Shown: positions 31,627-42,334 of the stretch, one piece after another
Numbering within the stretch: the stretch's first letter is position 1
Layout: the number at the start of each line of letters is the position of its first letter
Source of the DNA: Zea mays
Taxonomy: Eukaryota; Streptophyta; Magnoliopsida; Poales; Poaceae
Assembly (NCBI RefSeq): GCF_902167145.1
Contig: NC_050096.1
Coordinates: forward strand, 269,598,622-269,662,621
Direction: 5' to 3'
Length of the DNA stretch: 64,000 bases
Notes under the pieces: model-generated
What the model was told of the DNA's origin: nothing
The model's input: only the letters and a program-made list of their open reading frames with translations
Database searches by the model: none
Program-made: the position numbers and the translations under genes

Positions 31627-34317
31627 TTAGTTCTTGACTTTAGGTACCCAAATGGTTTTGGGTCCTTTGGCATTAGACACAAGAACTTTGGGTACCCAAA
31701 CACAAGTCTTTGAGCCCTTGTGCTTGCCCCCAACATATTTGGCAACTATCTTGCCGGATTTGTTAGTCAAAACATAAGATGCATCAAAAGTTTTAAATGA
31801 AATATTATGATCATTTGAAGCACTAGGAGTTTTCTTTCTAGGCAACTTAGCATGGGTTGGTTGCCTAGAGCTAGATGTCTCACCCTTATACATAAAAGCA
31901 TGATTAGGGCCAGAGTGAGACTTCCTAGAATGAATTCTCCTAATTTTGCTCTCGGGATAACCGGCAGGGTATAAAATGTAACCCTCGTTATCCTGAGGCA
32001 TAGGAGCCTTGCCCTTAACAAAATTAGACAATCTTTTAGGAGGGGCACTAATTTTGACATTGTCTCCCCTTTGGAAGCCAATGCCATCCTTGATGCCCGG
32101 GCGTCTCCCATTATACAGCATGCTACGAGCAAATTTAAATTTCTCATTTTCTAAGTTGTGCTCGGCAATTTTAGCATCTAGTTTTGCTATATGATCATTT
32201 TGTTGTTTAATTAAAGCCATATGATCATGAATAGCATTAACATCAACATCTCTACATCTAGTGCAAATAGATACATGCTCAACAATAGATGTAGAGGGTT
32301 TGCAAGAATTAAGTTCAACAATCTTAGCATGAAGAATATCATTTTTATCTCTAAGATCGGAAATTGTAACTTTGCAAACATCATAATCTTTAGCCTTAGC
32401 AATTAAATTTTTATTTTCTACTCTAAGGCTAGCAAGAGAAATATTCAATTCTTCAATCCTAGCAAGCAAATCATCATTATTATCTTTAGGATTGGAAGTT
32501 GAAACAATGCAAACATGAGAATCAACCTTAGCATTTAAATTAGCATTTTCATTTCTAAGGTTGTCAATCATATCATGGCAAGTGCTTAGCTCACTAGATA
32601 ATTTTTCACATTTTTCTACTTCTAGAGCATAAGCCTTTTTAACCTTAACATGTTTCTTGTTTTCTTTAATTAGACAATCCTCTTGGGAGTCCAAAAGGTC
32701 ATCCTTTTCATGAATAGCACTAATCAATTCATTTAATTTTTCTTTTTGCTCCATGTTATGATTGGCAAAGAGAACACGCAAATTATCCTCCTCATCACTA
32801 TTATCATCACTAGAAGACTCATATTTAGTGGAGGAGTTAGATTTAACCTTCTTCTGTTTGCCGTCCTTTGCCATGAGGCACTTGTGGCCGACGTTGGGGA
32901 AGAGAAGTCCCTTGGTGACGGCGATGTTGGCGGCGTCCTCGTCGTCGGAGGAGTCGCTTGAGCTTTCGTCGGAATCCCACTCCCGACAAACATGGGCATC
33001 GCCGCCCTTCTTGTAGTACTTCTTTTTCTCCTTTCTTCTCCCCTTCTTGTCGTCGCCTCGGTCACTGTCACTTGATATAGGACATTTAGCAATAAAATGA
33101 CCGGGCTTACCACATTTGTAGCAAACCTTCTTGGAGCGGGACTTGTAGTCTTTCCCCCTCCTTTGTTTGAGGATTTGGCGGAAGCTTTTGATAACGAGCG
33201 CCATCTCCTCATTGTCAAGCTTGGAGGCGTCGATTGGTTGTCGACTTGGTGTAGCCTCCTCCTTCTTTTCCTTCGTCGCCTTGAATGCGACGGGTTGAGC
33301 TTCAGATGTGGTGGAATCATCAAGCTCGTTGATCTTCCTCGAGCCTTCGATCATGCACTCAAAACTTACAAAATTCCCGATAACTTCCTCGGGGGTCATT
33401 TTAGTATATCTAGGATTACCACGAATTAATTGAACTTGAGTGGGGTTAAGGAAAATAAGAGATCTTAAAATAACCTTAACCACTTCGTGGTCATCCCACT
33501 TCGTGCTCCCGAGGTTGCGCACTTGGTTCACCAAAGTCTTGAGCCGGTTGTACATGTGTTGTGGCTCCTCCCCTTTGCGAAGCCGGAACCGACCGAGCTC
33601 CCCCTCGATCGTTTCCCGCTTGGTGATCTTTGTGAGCTCATCTCCCTCGTGTGCGGTTTTGAGCACATCCCAAACCTCCTTGGCGCTCTTCAACCCTTGA
33701 ACTTTGTTATACTCCTCTCTACTTAAAGATGCGAGGAGTATTGTTGTTGCTTGAGAGTTGAAGTGCTCGATTTGGGCCACCTCATCCTCATCATAGTTTT
33801 CATCCCCTATGGACGGTACCTGTGCACCAAACTCAACAACATCCCATATACTTTTGTGGAGTGAGGTTAGATGAAATCGCATTAAATCACTCCACCTAGC
33901 ATAATCTTCACCATCAAAAGTTGGTGGTTTGCCTAATGGGACGGAAAGTAAAGGTGCATTTTTAGAAATGCGAGGGTAATGTAGGGGGATCTTACTAAAC
34001 TTCTTACGCTCTTGGCGTTTAGAAGTTACGGAGGGCGCATCGGAGCCGGAGGTCGAAGTTGATGAAGTGTCGGTCTCGTAGTAGACCACTTTCCTCATCC
34101 TTTTGTGCTTGTCCCCTCTCCGATGCGGCTTGTGAGAAGAAGATTTCTCCTTCTTCTCTTTGTGATGAGAAGAAGTTTTCTTCTCCTTCCCTTTGTTGGA
34201 GGAGCTCTTCTTCTTCTCCTTCCTCTTGGTGTGGGATTCTTCCGATGAAGTGCTCCCGTGGCTTGTAGTGGGCTTTTCGCCGGTCTCCATCTCCTTCTTG
34301 GCGTGATCTCCCGACAT
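31627..34317 (-). CDS. T5 gag (Sirevirus long gag)
   Basis: About 896 residues starting at ATG 34315-34317 and ending TAA 31627-31629. The N-terminus is Lys/Ser-rich and probably disordered (KRKEKKKSSSNKGKEKK). The capsid-like UBN2/DUF4219-type region follows (GKPPTFDGEDYARWSDLM). A zinc knuckle, CYKCGKPGHFIAKC, sits near residue 405. The C-terminal half is a long, charged, coiled-coil-like region. A ~900-residue gag, two to three times the usual Copia size, is typical of Sireviruses. It coats and packages the element RNA. No disruption is seen. Confidence 0.92.
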   Translation of the reverse strand: MSGDHAKKEMETGEKPTTSHGSTSSEESHTKRKEKKKSSSNKGKEKKTSSHHKEKKEKSSSHKPHRRGDKHKRMRKVVYYETDTSSTSTSGSDAPSVTSKRQERKKFSKIPLHYPRISKNAPLLSVPLGKPPTFDGEDYARWSDLMRFHLTSLHKSIWDVVEFGAQVPSIGDENYDEDEVAQIEHFNSQATTILLASLSREEYNKVQGLKSAKEVWDVLKTAHEGDELTKITKRETIEGELGRFRLRKGEEPQHMYNRLKTLVNQVRNLGSTKWDDHEVVKVILRSLIFLNPTQVQLIRGNPRYTKMTPEEVIGNFVSFECMIEGSRKINELDDSTTSEAQPVAFKATKEKKEEATPSRQPIDASKLDNEEMALVIKSFRQILKQRRGKDYKSRSKKVCYKCGKPGHFIAKCPISSDSDRGDDKKGRRKEKKKYYKKGGDAHVCREWDSDESSSDSSDDEDAANIAVTKGLLFPNVGHKCLMAKDGKQKKVKSNSSTKYESSSDDNSDEEDNLRVLFANHNMEQKEKLNELISAIHEKDDLLDSQEDCLIKENKKHVKVKKAYALEVEKCEKLSSELSTCHDMIDNLRNENANLNAKVDSHVCIVSTSNPKDNNDDLLARIEELNISLASLRVENKNLIAKAKDYDVCKVTISDLRDKNDILHAKIVELNSCKPSTSIVEHVSICTRCRDVDVNAIHDHMALIKQQNDHIAKLDAKIAEHNLENEKFKFARSMLYNGRRPGIKDGIGFQRGDNVKISAPPKRLSNFVKGKAPMPQDNEGYILYPAGYPESKIRRIHSRKSHSGPNHAFMYKGETSSSRQPTHAKLPRKKTPSASNDHNISFKTFDASYVLTNKSGKIVAKYVGGKHKGSKTCVWVPKVLVSNAKGPKTIWVPKVKN

Positions 34318-34350
34318 CACTTCGAGCGGTTAGGCTCTAATGAAGCACCG

Positions 34351-34363
34351 GGCTCTGATACCA
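34351..34363 (-). other. T5 primer binding site (initiator tRNA-Met)
   Basis: The minus strand reads TGGTATCAGAGCC two bases inside the 5' LTR, a match to the initiator tRNA-Met complement. Confidence 0.9.
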
Positions 34364-34930
34364 ATTGATAGTCGCCTAGAGGGGGGGTGAATAGGGCGAA
34401 ACTGAAATTCTCAAAAATAATCACAACTACAAGCCGGGTTAGCGTTAGAAATATAATCGAGTCCACGAGAGAGGGCGGAAAACAAATCGCAAGCAAATAA
34501 TGAAGTGAGACACGCGGATTTGTTTTACCGAGGTTCGGTTCTCTCAAACCTACTCCCCGTTGAGGAGGCCACAAAGGCCGGGTCTCTTTCAACCCTTCCC
34601 TCTCTCAAACGATCCCTTGGACCGAGTGAGCCTCTCTTCTCAAATCACTTGGGAATCAAACTTCCCGCAAGGGTCACCACACGATTGGTGCCTCTTGCCT
34701 CAATTACAAGTGAGTGTTTGATCACAAGAAAGAATGCGAAAGAAAAGAAGCGATCCAAGCGCAAGAGCTCAAATGAACACTACAAATCACTCTCTCTAGT
34801 CACTAGGGCTTTGTGTGGAGTTGGGAGAGGATTTGATCTCTTTTTGGTGTGCTTTGCAATGAATGCTAGCTCTTGTATAGTGGTTGGAAGCTGGAAAACT
34901 TGGATGCAATGAATGGTGGGGTGGTTGGGG

Positions 34931-34939
34931 TATTTATAG
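34931..34939 (-). promoter_or_regulatory. T5 TATA box inside an 11-bp-arm hairpin
   Basis: CTATAAATA on the minus strand, with arms GGTGGTTGGGG and CCCCAACCACC on either side (34920-34930 and 34940-34950). All four T5/T6 LTRs keep it. Confidence 0.75.
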
Positions 34940-34987
34940 CCCCAACCACCAAACTTGACCGTTGGCTGGGCTGTCTGCTCGATGGCG

Positions 34988-35496
34988 CACCGGACAGTCC
35001 GGTGCACACCGGACAGTCCGGTGCCCCCTGCCACGTCATCACTGCCGTTGGATTCTGACCGTTGGAGCTTCTGACTTGTGGGCCCGCCTGGGTGTCCGGT
35101 GCACACCGGACAGGTACTGTTTGCTGTCCGGTGTGCCAGTATGGGCGCGCCTGACTTCTGCGCGCAGAGCGCGCATTAAATGCGCGGCAGAGAGCCGTTG
35201 GCACGGAGATAGCCGTTGCTCCGGAGTCGCACCGGACAGTCCGGTGTACACCGGACAGTCCGGTGAATTATAGCGGACTGGCCGTTGGAGTTTCCCGAAG
35301 CTGGCGAGTTCCTGAGGCTGCTCCTCCTTGGCGCACCGGACACTGTCCGGTGTACACCGGACAGTCCGGTGAATTATAGCGCGAGTGCCTCTGGAAATTC
35401 CCGAAGGTGGCGAGTTTGCGTTGGAGTCCTCTGGTGCACCGGACATGTCCGGTGGTGCACCGGACACTGTCCGGTGGCACACCGGACAGTCCGGTG
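34988..35496. repeat. palindrome array in T5 5' LTR
   Basis: Repeated CACCGGACAGTCCGGTG-type palindromes, first copy 34988-35004, second 35007-35023, last 35480-35496. It is the same array as in the 3' LTR but with the first copy intact. Confidence 0.9.
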
Positions 35497-35700
35497 CGCC
35501 AAACCAGAGGTGCCTTCGGTTGGCCCTTTGCTCCTGTGTTGAATCCAAATTTGATCTTTTTATTGGCTGAGTGTGAACCTTTAACACCTGTATAATCTAT
35601 ACACTTGGGCCATCTGGTTAGTCCAATAAATTTGTGTTGGGCAATTCAACCACCAAAATTAATTAGGGACTAGGTGTAAGCCTAATTCCCTTTCAAACCC

Positions 35701-35734
35701 CGACTGCAAGACCAAGATAAATCTAGAACCATAG
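35701..35734 (+). pseudogene. T4 orf0, C-terminal end after T5
   Basis: Omitting T5 and one AACCC copy, the orf0 frame of 25522-26213 continues here for about 11 codons and ends at TAG 35732-35734. Confidence 0.6.
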
Positions 35735-36141
35735 ATCGTTAGAGTTGGATCTTGTAATTAATACAAAATATATATACGTAGAAGCTTCAGTCTTAGCGTT
35801 AGTCTCGCTCTTAGTTAGTCTTAGTTAGACAGGGTAGTTTGCTATATCCTGTGCATTTATGTTTGTCATGATGAACTATGTTTGGTTTGGATCTTTGTAA
35901 TGACTGTCACCAGAATGTGGGTATCCCCTGCATTTTGGTTTACCTGTTATATGTTAAAGGAGTTAGCTATATAGTTGGGAAACCTTCTATTCCCCTTTCC
36001 TCTTTATCTGAGAAGTTGTGTGGTCTGTGTTGGAGATCAGTGAAGATGCTCATCTGTTCAGTGTTGTTGAAGGATTCTATACTCTTTCCTTATGCTGCAA
36101 GATTTGCCAGATCAGTTATGATGTGTGGTTGCATTCTGCAG
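35735..36141 (+). other. T4 spacer between orf0 and gag
   Basis: About 400 bp of AT-rich, non-coding-looking sequence. It ends in GGTTGCATTCTGCAG directly before the gag ATG, a good plant 3' splice-site consensus. Confidence 0.6.
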
Positions 36142-36915
36142 ATGTCAGAGAACAGGCGTAGAGGAGGAAGGCGTGCTCAGCAGGAGCGAGCCGCTCAACA
36201 GGAAGAGGTACCCCAGCAACAGCACCTGCCGCCCCCGCCCCCGATGTCGATCGAGCAGATGTTTCTGATGCAGGCTCAGGCAGTTCAAGCCATCGGTCAG
36301 ACTCTGGCCGCCATTCAGCAGCAACAACAACAACAGCAAGCACCACCTCAGCCTCAGATGCCTCAGATGCCCAGAGACAAGCGTGCTGAATTCATGAGAG
36401 GTCATCCACCAACGTTTGCTCACTCTTCTGACCCCATGGATGCTGAAGACTGGCTGCGCACTGTGGAGCGGGAGTTGCACACCGCTCAATGTGATGATAG
36501 GGAGAAAGTCTTGTATGGTCCCTGTCTGTTGAGAGGAGCAGCTCAGTCATGGTGGGAGTCCTACCTCGCCACCCATGCCCACCCCGACTCCATCACCTGG
36601 GAAGAGTTCAGAGGAAGCTTTCGTCAGTACCATGTTCCGGCAGGTTTGATGACAGTGAAGAAGGAGGAGTTCCAGGCCCTCAAGCAAGGGTCATCGTCTG
36701 TCAGTGAGTACCAGGACAGGTTTCTACAGTTGTCTCGCTATGCTCCTGAAGATGTCAACACCGACGCCAAGCGGCAGTACCGTTTCCTGAGATGCTTGGT
36801 TGACCCTCTGCAGTACCAACTGATGAATCACACCTTCCCGACATTTCAGCACCTGATTGACAGAGCAATCATGACAGAGAGGAAGCGTAAGGAGATGGAG
36901 GATCGTAAGCGCAAG
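36142..36915 (+). pseudogene. T4 gag, N-terminal part (capsid), cut by T6
   Basis: Starts at ATG 36142-36144. The N-terminus is Arg/Gln-rich with a run of nine glutamines, followed by the retrotransposon gag (Retrotrans_gag) capsid domain with AQSWWESYLATH and TWEEFRGSFRQYHVP. The segment is open to 36915, where T6 is inserted after a GCAAG copy. It continues at 46417. Confidence 0.9.
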
Positions 36916-38243
36916 TGATAGTCGCCTAGAGGGGGGTGAATAGGGCGAAACTGAAATTCTCAAAATAATCACAACTACAAGCCGGGTTAGCGTTAGAAAT
37001 ATAACCGAGTCCACGAGAGAGAGCGGAAAACAAATAGCAAGCGAATAATGAAGTGAGACACGCGGATTTGTTTTACCGAGGTTCGGTTCTCTCAAACCTA
37101 CTCCCCGTTGAGGAGGCCACAAAGGCCGGGTCTCTTTCAACCCTTCCCTCTCTCAAACGGTCCTTCCGACCGAATGAGCTTCTCTTCTCAAATCAAAGCC
37201 GGGAACAAAACTTCCCCGCAAGGGCCACCACACAATTGGTGCCTCTTGCCTTGATTACAATGGAGTTTTGATCACAAGAACAAGTGAGAAAGAAAAGAAG
37301 CAATCCAAGCGCAAGAGCTCAAAAGAACACGACAAATCTCTCTCACTAGTCACTAAAGCTTTTTGTGGAATTGGAGAGGATTTGATCTCTTTGGTGTGTC
37401 TAGAATTGAATGCCTAGCTCTTGTAAGTGGTTTAGAAGTGGAAAACTTGGATGCAATGAATGGTGGGGTGGTTGGGGTATTTATAGCCCCAACCACCAAA
37501 CATGACCGTTGGTGGAGGCTGTCTGTTCGATGGCGCACCGGACAGTCCGGTGCACACCGGACAGTCCGGTGCCCCAGCCACGTCACCAGTTCCGTTGGAT
37601 TCCGACCGTTGGAGCTCTGACTTCTGGGCCCGCCTTGATGTCCGGTGGCGCACCGGACATGCACTGTAGAGTGTCCGGTGCGCCTGCTCCCGCGTGCCTG
37701 ACGACTGCGCGCTTCTGTCGCGCATTAAATGCGCCTGCAGGTGACCGTTGGCGCGAAGTAGCCGTTGCCCCGAGGTTGCACCGGACAGTCCGGTGTACAC
37801 CGGACAGTCCGGTGAATTTTAGCGGAGCAGCTGCAGTGAAAACCCGAGGATGGCGAGTTCCGGAGGCCGCCCTTCCTTGGAGCACCGGACATGTCCGGTG
37901 TACACCGGACAGCCCGGTGAATTATAGCGGAGTTGCCTCTAGAAATTCCCGAAGGTGGCGAGTTTGTGTTGAAGTCCTCTGGTGCACCGGACATGTCCGG
38001 TGGTGCACCGGACACTGTCCGGTGTACACCGGACAGTCCGGTGCCCCCAGACCAGAGGTGCCTTCGGTTGCCTCTTTGCTCCTTTGTTGAATCCAAACAC
38101 TTGGTCTTTTTATTGGCTAAGTGTGAACATTTTGCACCTGTATAACTTATTCACTAGAGCAAACTAGTTAGTCCAATATTTGTGTTGGGCAATTCAACCA
38201 CCAAAATTATATAGGAACTAGGTGTAAGCCTAATTCCCTTTCA
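36916..38243 (-). repeat. T6 3' LTR (1328 bp)
   Basis: Pairs with 45083-46411. Contains the hairpin-framed TATA box (arms about 37467-37477 and 37487-37497) and the palindrome array at 37536-38043. Confidence 0.95.
37536..38043. repeat. palindrome array in T6 3' LTR
   Basis: Multiple CACCGGACAGTCCGGTG palindromes and variants with altered centres. First 37536-37552, last 38027-38043. One copy near 37910 has GCCCGG in place of GTCCGG. Confidence 0.9.
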
Positions 38244-39078
38244 ATCTCCCCCTTTTTGGTGATTGATACCAACACAAACCAAAGCAAATATAGAAGTGCA
38301 TAATTGAACTAGTTTGTATGATGTAAGTGCAAAGGTTGCTTGGAATTGAGCCAATATAAATACTTACATGATATGCATGGATTGTTTCTTCATTTTCAAC
38401 ATTTTGGACCACGTTTGCACCACATGTTTTGTTTTTGCAAAAATCTTTTGTAAATCTTTTCAAAGTTCTTTTGCAAATAGTCAAAGGTAAATGAATAAGA
38501 GTTTGCAAGGCATTTTCAAGTTTTGAAATTTTCTCCCCCTGTTTCAAATGCTTTTCCTTTGACTAAACAAAACTCCCCCTAAATGAGATCCTCCTCTTAG
38601 TGTTCAAGAGGGTTTTGATATATCATTTTTGAATTGATATATCATTTTTGAAGTACTACTTTCTCCCCCTTTTGAACACAATAGGATACCAATTGAAAAA
38701 ATACTCTTTGAAAACACTAAGTTTTTGAAATTGGTGGTGGTGCGGTCCTTTTGCTTTGGGCTCAACCTTTCTCCCCCTTTGGCATGAATCGCCAAAAACG
38801 GAATCATTAGAGCCCTTGAAGTGCTATCTTCCCCTTTGGGCATAAATAAATGAGTTAAGATTATACCAAAGACGAAGTCCTTTTGTTCCCAAAGATGGAG
38901 AGTCTCTTGGAGCGACGGCGAAGGATGAGTTACGGATTGGAAGCCTTTGTCTTCGCCGAAGACTCCGATTTCCTTTCAATACACCTACGACTTGGTTTGA
39001 AATAGACTTGAAAACACATTAGGCATAGCATATGAAAGAGATATGATCAAAAGTATATAAATGAGCTATGTGTGCAAT
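38244..39078 (-). other. T6 3' untranslated region with multiple polypurine tracts
   Basis: AAAAAGGGGGAGAT on the minus strand abuts the 3' LTR (38244-38257), with similar tracts near 38530-38543, 38661-38674 and 38770-38783. Collinear with the T5 region, with small indels. Confidence 0.8.
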
Positions 39079-42000
39079 CTAGCAAAAGAAGTTGCGAGAA
39101 TCAAGAATATTGAGCTCATGCCTAAGTTTGGTAAAAGTTTGTTCATCAAGAGGCTTGGTAAAGATATCGGCTAATTGATCTTTAGTGTTAATGTAAGAAA
39201 TCTCGATATCCCCCTTTTGTTGGTGATCCCTAAGAAAATGATACCGAATGGCTATGTGTTTAGTGCGGCTATGCTCGACGGGATTGTCGGCCATTTTAAT
39301 TGCACTCTCATTATCACATAGCAAAGGGACTTTGGTTAATTTGTAACCGTAGTCCCGCAAGGTTTGCCTCATCCAAAGCAATTGCGAGCAACAATGGCCT
39401 GCGGCAATATATTCGGCTTCGGCGGTAGAAAGAGCGACCGAATTTTGCTTCTTTGAAGCCCAAGACACCAAGGATCTTCCCAAGAACTGGCAAGTCCCCG
39501 ATGTGCTCTTTCTATTAATCTTACACCCTGCCCAATCGGCATCCGAATAACCAATCAAATCAAATGTGGATCCCCGAGGGTACCAAAGCCCAAACTTAGG
39601 TGTATAAGCCAAATATCTCAAGATTCGTTTTACGGCCGTAAGGTGTGATTCCTTAGGGTCGGCTTGGAATCTTGCACACATGCAAACGGAAAGCATAATG
39701 TCTGGTCGAGATGCACATAAATAAAGCAATGAACCAATCATCGACCGGTATACCTTTTGATCCACGGACTTACTTCCCGTGTCGAGGTCGAGATGCCCAT
39801 TGGTTCCCATGGGTGTCTTGATGGGCTTGGCATCCTTCATCCCAAACTTGTTTAGAATGTCTTGAGTGTACTTCGTTTGGCTAATGAAGGTGCCCTCTTG
39901 GAGTTGCTTTACTTGGAATCCTAAGAAATACTTCAACTCCCCCATCATGGACATCTCGAATTTCTGTGTCATAATCCTACTAAACTCTTCACATGTAGAC
40001 TCGTTAGTAGACCCAAATATAATATCATCAACATAAATTTGGCATACAAACAAGTCATTTTCAAGAGTTTTAGTAAAGAGTGTAGGATCGGCTTTTCCGA
40101 CTTTGAAGCCATTAGCAATAAGAAAATCTCTAAGGCATTCATACCATGCTCTTGGGGCTTGCTTGAGCCCATAAAGCGCCTTAGAGAGCTTATAGACATG
40201 GTTAGGATACTCACTGTCTTCAAAGCCGGGAGGTTGCTCAACATAGACCTCTTCCTTGATTGGTCCATTGAGGAAGGCACTTTTCACGTCCATTTGATAA
40301 AGCTTAAAGCCATGGTAAGTAGCATAGGCTAATAATATGCGAATTGACTCAAGCCTAGCTACGGGTGCATAGGTTTCACCGAAATCCAAACCTTCGACTT
40401 GGGAGTATCCCTTGGCCACAAGTCGAGCTTTGTTCCTTGTCACCACGCCATGCTCATCTTGCTTGTTGCGGAAGACCCATTTGGTTCCTACAACATTTTG
40501 ATTAGGACGTGGAACCAAATGCCATACCTCATTTCTAGTGAAGTTGTTGAGCTCCTCTTGCATTGCCACCACCCAATCCGAATCTTGTAGTGCTTCCTCT
40601 ACCCTGTGTGGCTCAATAGAGGAAACAAACGAGTAATGTTCACAAAAATGTGCAATACGAGATCTAGTGGTTACCCCCTTATGAATGTCGCCGAGGATGG
40701 TGTCGACGGGGTGATCTCGTTGGATTGCTTGGTGGACTCTTGGGTGTGGCGGCCTTTGCTCTTCATCCTCCTTGTCTTGATCATTTGCATCTCCCCCTTG
40801 ATCATTGCCGTCATCTTAAGGTGGCTCATTTGCTTGATCTTCTACTTCATCAACTTGAGCTTCATCCTCATTTTGAGTCGGTGGAGATGCTAGCGTGGAG
40901 GAGGATGGTTGATCTTGTGCATGTGGAGGCTCTTCGGATTCCTTAGGACACACATCCCCAATGGACATGTTTCTTAGCGCTATGCATGGAGCCTGTTCTT
41001 CACCTATCTCATCAAGATCAACTTGCTCTACTTGAGAGCCGTTAGTCTCATCAAACACAACGTCACAAGAAACTTCAACAAGTCTTGAGGACTTGTTAAA
41101 GACTCTATATGCCCTTGTGTTTGAGTCATATCCTAGTAAAAAGCCTTCTACAGTTTTAGGAGCAAATTTAGATTTTCGACTTCTTTTAACAAGAATAAAA
41201 CATTTGCTACCAAAAACTCTAAAATATGAAATATTTGGCTTTTTACCGGTTAGGAGTTCATAGGATGTCTTCTTGAGGATTCGGTGTAGATATAACCGAT
41301 TGATGGCGTAGCAGGCGGTGTTGACCGCCTCGGCCCAAAACCGATCCGGAGTCTTGTACTCATCAAGCATGGTTCTTGCCATGTCCAATAGAGTTCGATT
41401 CTTCCTCTCCACTACACCATTTTGTTGTGGAGTGTAGGGAGAAGAGAACTCATGCTTGATGGCCTCCTCCTCAAGGAAACCTTCAATTTGAGAGTTCTTG
41501 AACTCCGTCCCGTTGTCGCTTCTAATTTTCTTGATCCTTAAGCTGAACTCATTTTGAGCCCGTCTCAAGAATCCCTTTAAGGTCTCTTGGGTATGAGATT
41601 TTTCCTGCAAAAAGAACACCCAAGTGAAGCGAGAATAATCATCCACTATTACAAGACAATACTTACTCCCGCCGATGCTTATGTAAGCAATCGGGCCGAA
41701 TAGATCCATGTGGAGTAGTTCAAGCGGCCTGTCGGTCGTCATGATGTTCTTGTGTGGATGTTGAGTTCCAACTTGCTTCCCGGCTTGACATGCGCTACAA
41801 ATCCTGTCTTTCTCAAAATGAACATTTGTTAATCCTAAAATGTGTTCTCCCTTTAGAAGCTTATGAAGATTCTTCATCCCAACATGGGCTAGTCGGCGGT
41901 GCCAGAGCCAACCCATGTTAGTCTTAGCAATTAAGCAAGTGTCGAGTTCAGCTCTATCAAAATCTACCAAGTATAGCTGACCCTCTAACACTCCCTTAAA

Positions 42001-42321
42001 TGCTATTGAATCATCACTTCTTCTAAAGACAGTGACACCTACATCAGTGAATAGACAATTGTAGCCCATTTGACATAATTGGGAAACAGAAAGCAAATTG
42101 TAATCTAATGAATCAACAAGAAAAACATTTGAAATGGAAGGGTCAGGTGATATAGCAATTTTACCCAGTCCTTTGACCAAACCTTGATTTCCATCCCCGA
42201 ATGTGATAGCTCGTTGGGGATCTTGGTTTTTCTCATATGAGGAGAACATCTTTTTCTCCCCTGTCATGTGGTTTGTGCACCCGCTGTCGAGTATCCAACT
42301 TGAGCCCCCGGATGCATAAAC
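39079..42321 (-). pseudogene. T6 pol, interrupted by one nonsense codon
   Basis: Collinear with T5 pol: protease (DSGCTNH), integrase zinc region, integrase core, acidic spacer, reverse transcriptase with YVDD, and RNase H with SDADWAGC and STAEAEY. A TAA at 40816-40818 stops translation in the spacer between integrase and RT; T5 has a sense codon at the matching place. Both halves (42267-40816 and 40815-39079) are in the same frame. As in T5, the frame differs from gag and is closed upstream by TAG (42322-42324). RT and RNase H would not be made from this copy without readthrough. Confidence 0.92.
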
Positions 42322-42334
42322 CTACAAAACAATT

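Larger units (their letters stand above)
26214..35695 (-). mobile_element. T5: Sirevirus-type Ty1/Copia element (opie/ji kind), apparently intact
   Basis: LTRs 26214-27545 and 34366-35695 have ends TGATAGTCG...CCCTTTCA on the plus strand. The target duplication AACCC is at 26209-26213 and 35696-35700. The minus strand carries primer binding site, long gag, pol, a multi-polypurine 3' region and LTR. The LTRs differ at about 8 positions plus a few indels in 1.33 kb by eye. Sirevirus hallmarks are the ~900-residue gag, the palindrome arrays in the LTRs and multiple polypurine tracts. It is inserted in orf0 of T4. Confidence 0.96.
34366..35695 (-). repeat. T5 5' LTR (1330 bp)
   Basis: Promoter-bearing LTR of T5. 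TATA box CTATAAATA on the minus strand at 34931-34939, framed by 11-bp inverted arms. The palindrome array 34988-35496 lies upstream of the TATA box in transcription direction. Confidence 0.95.
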
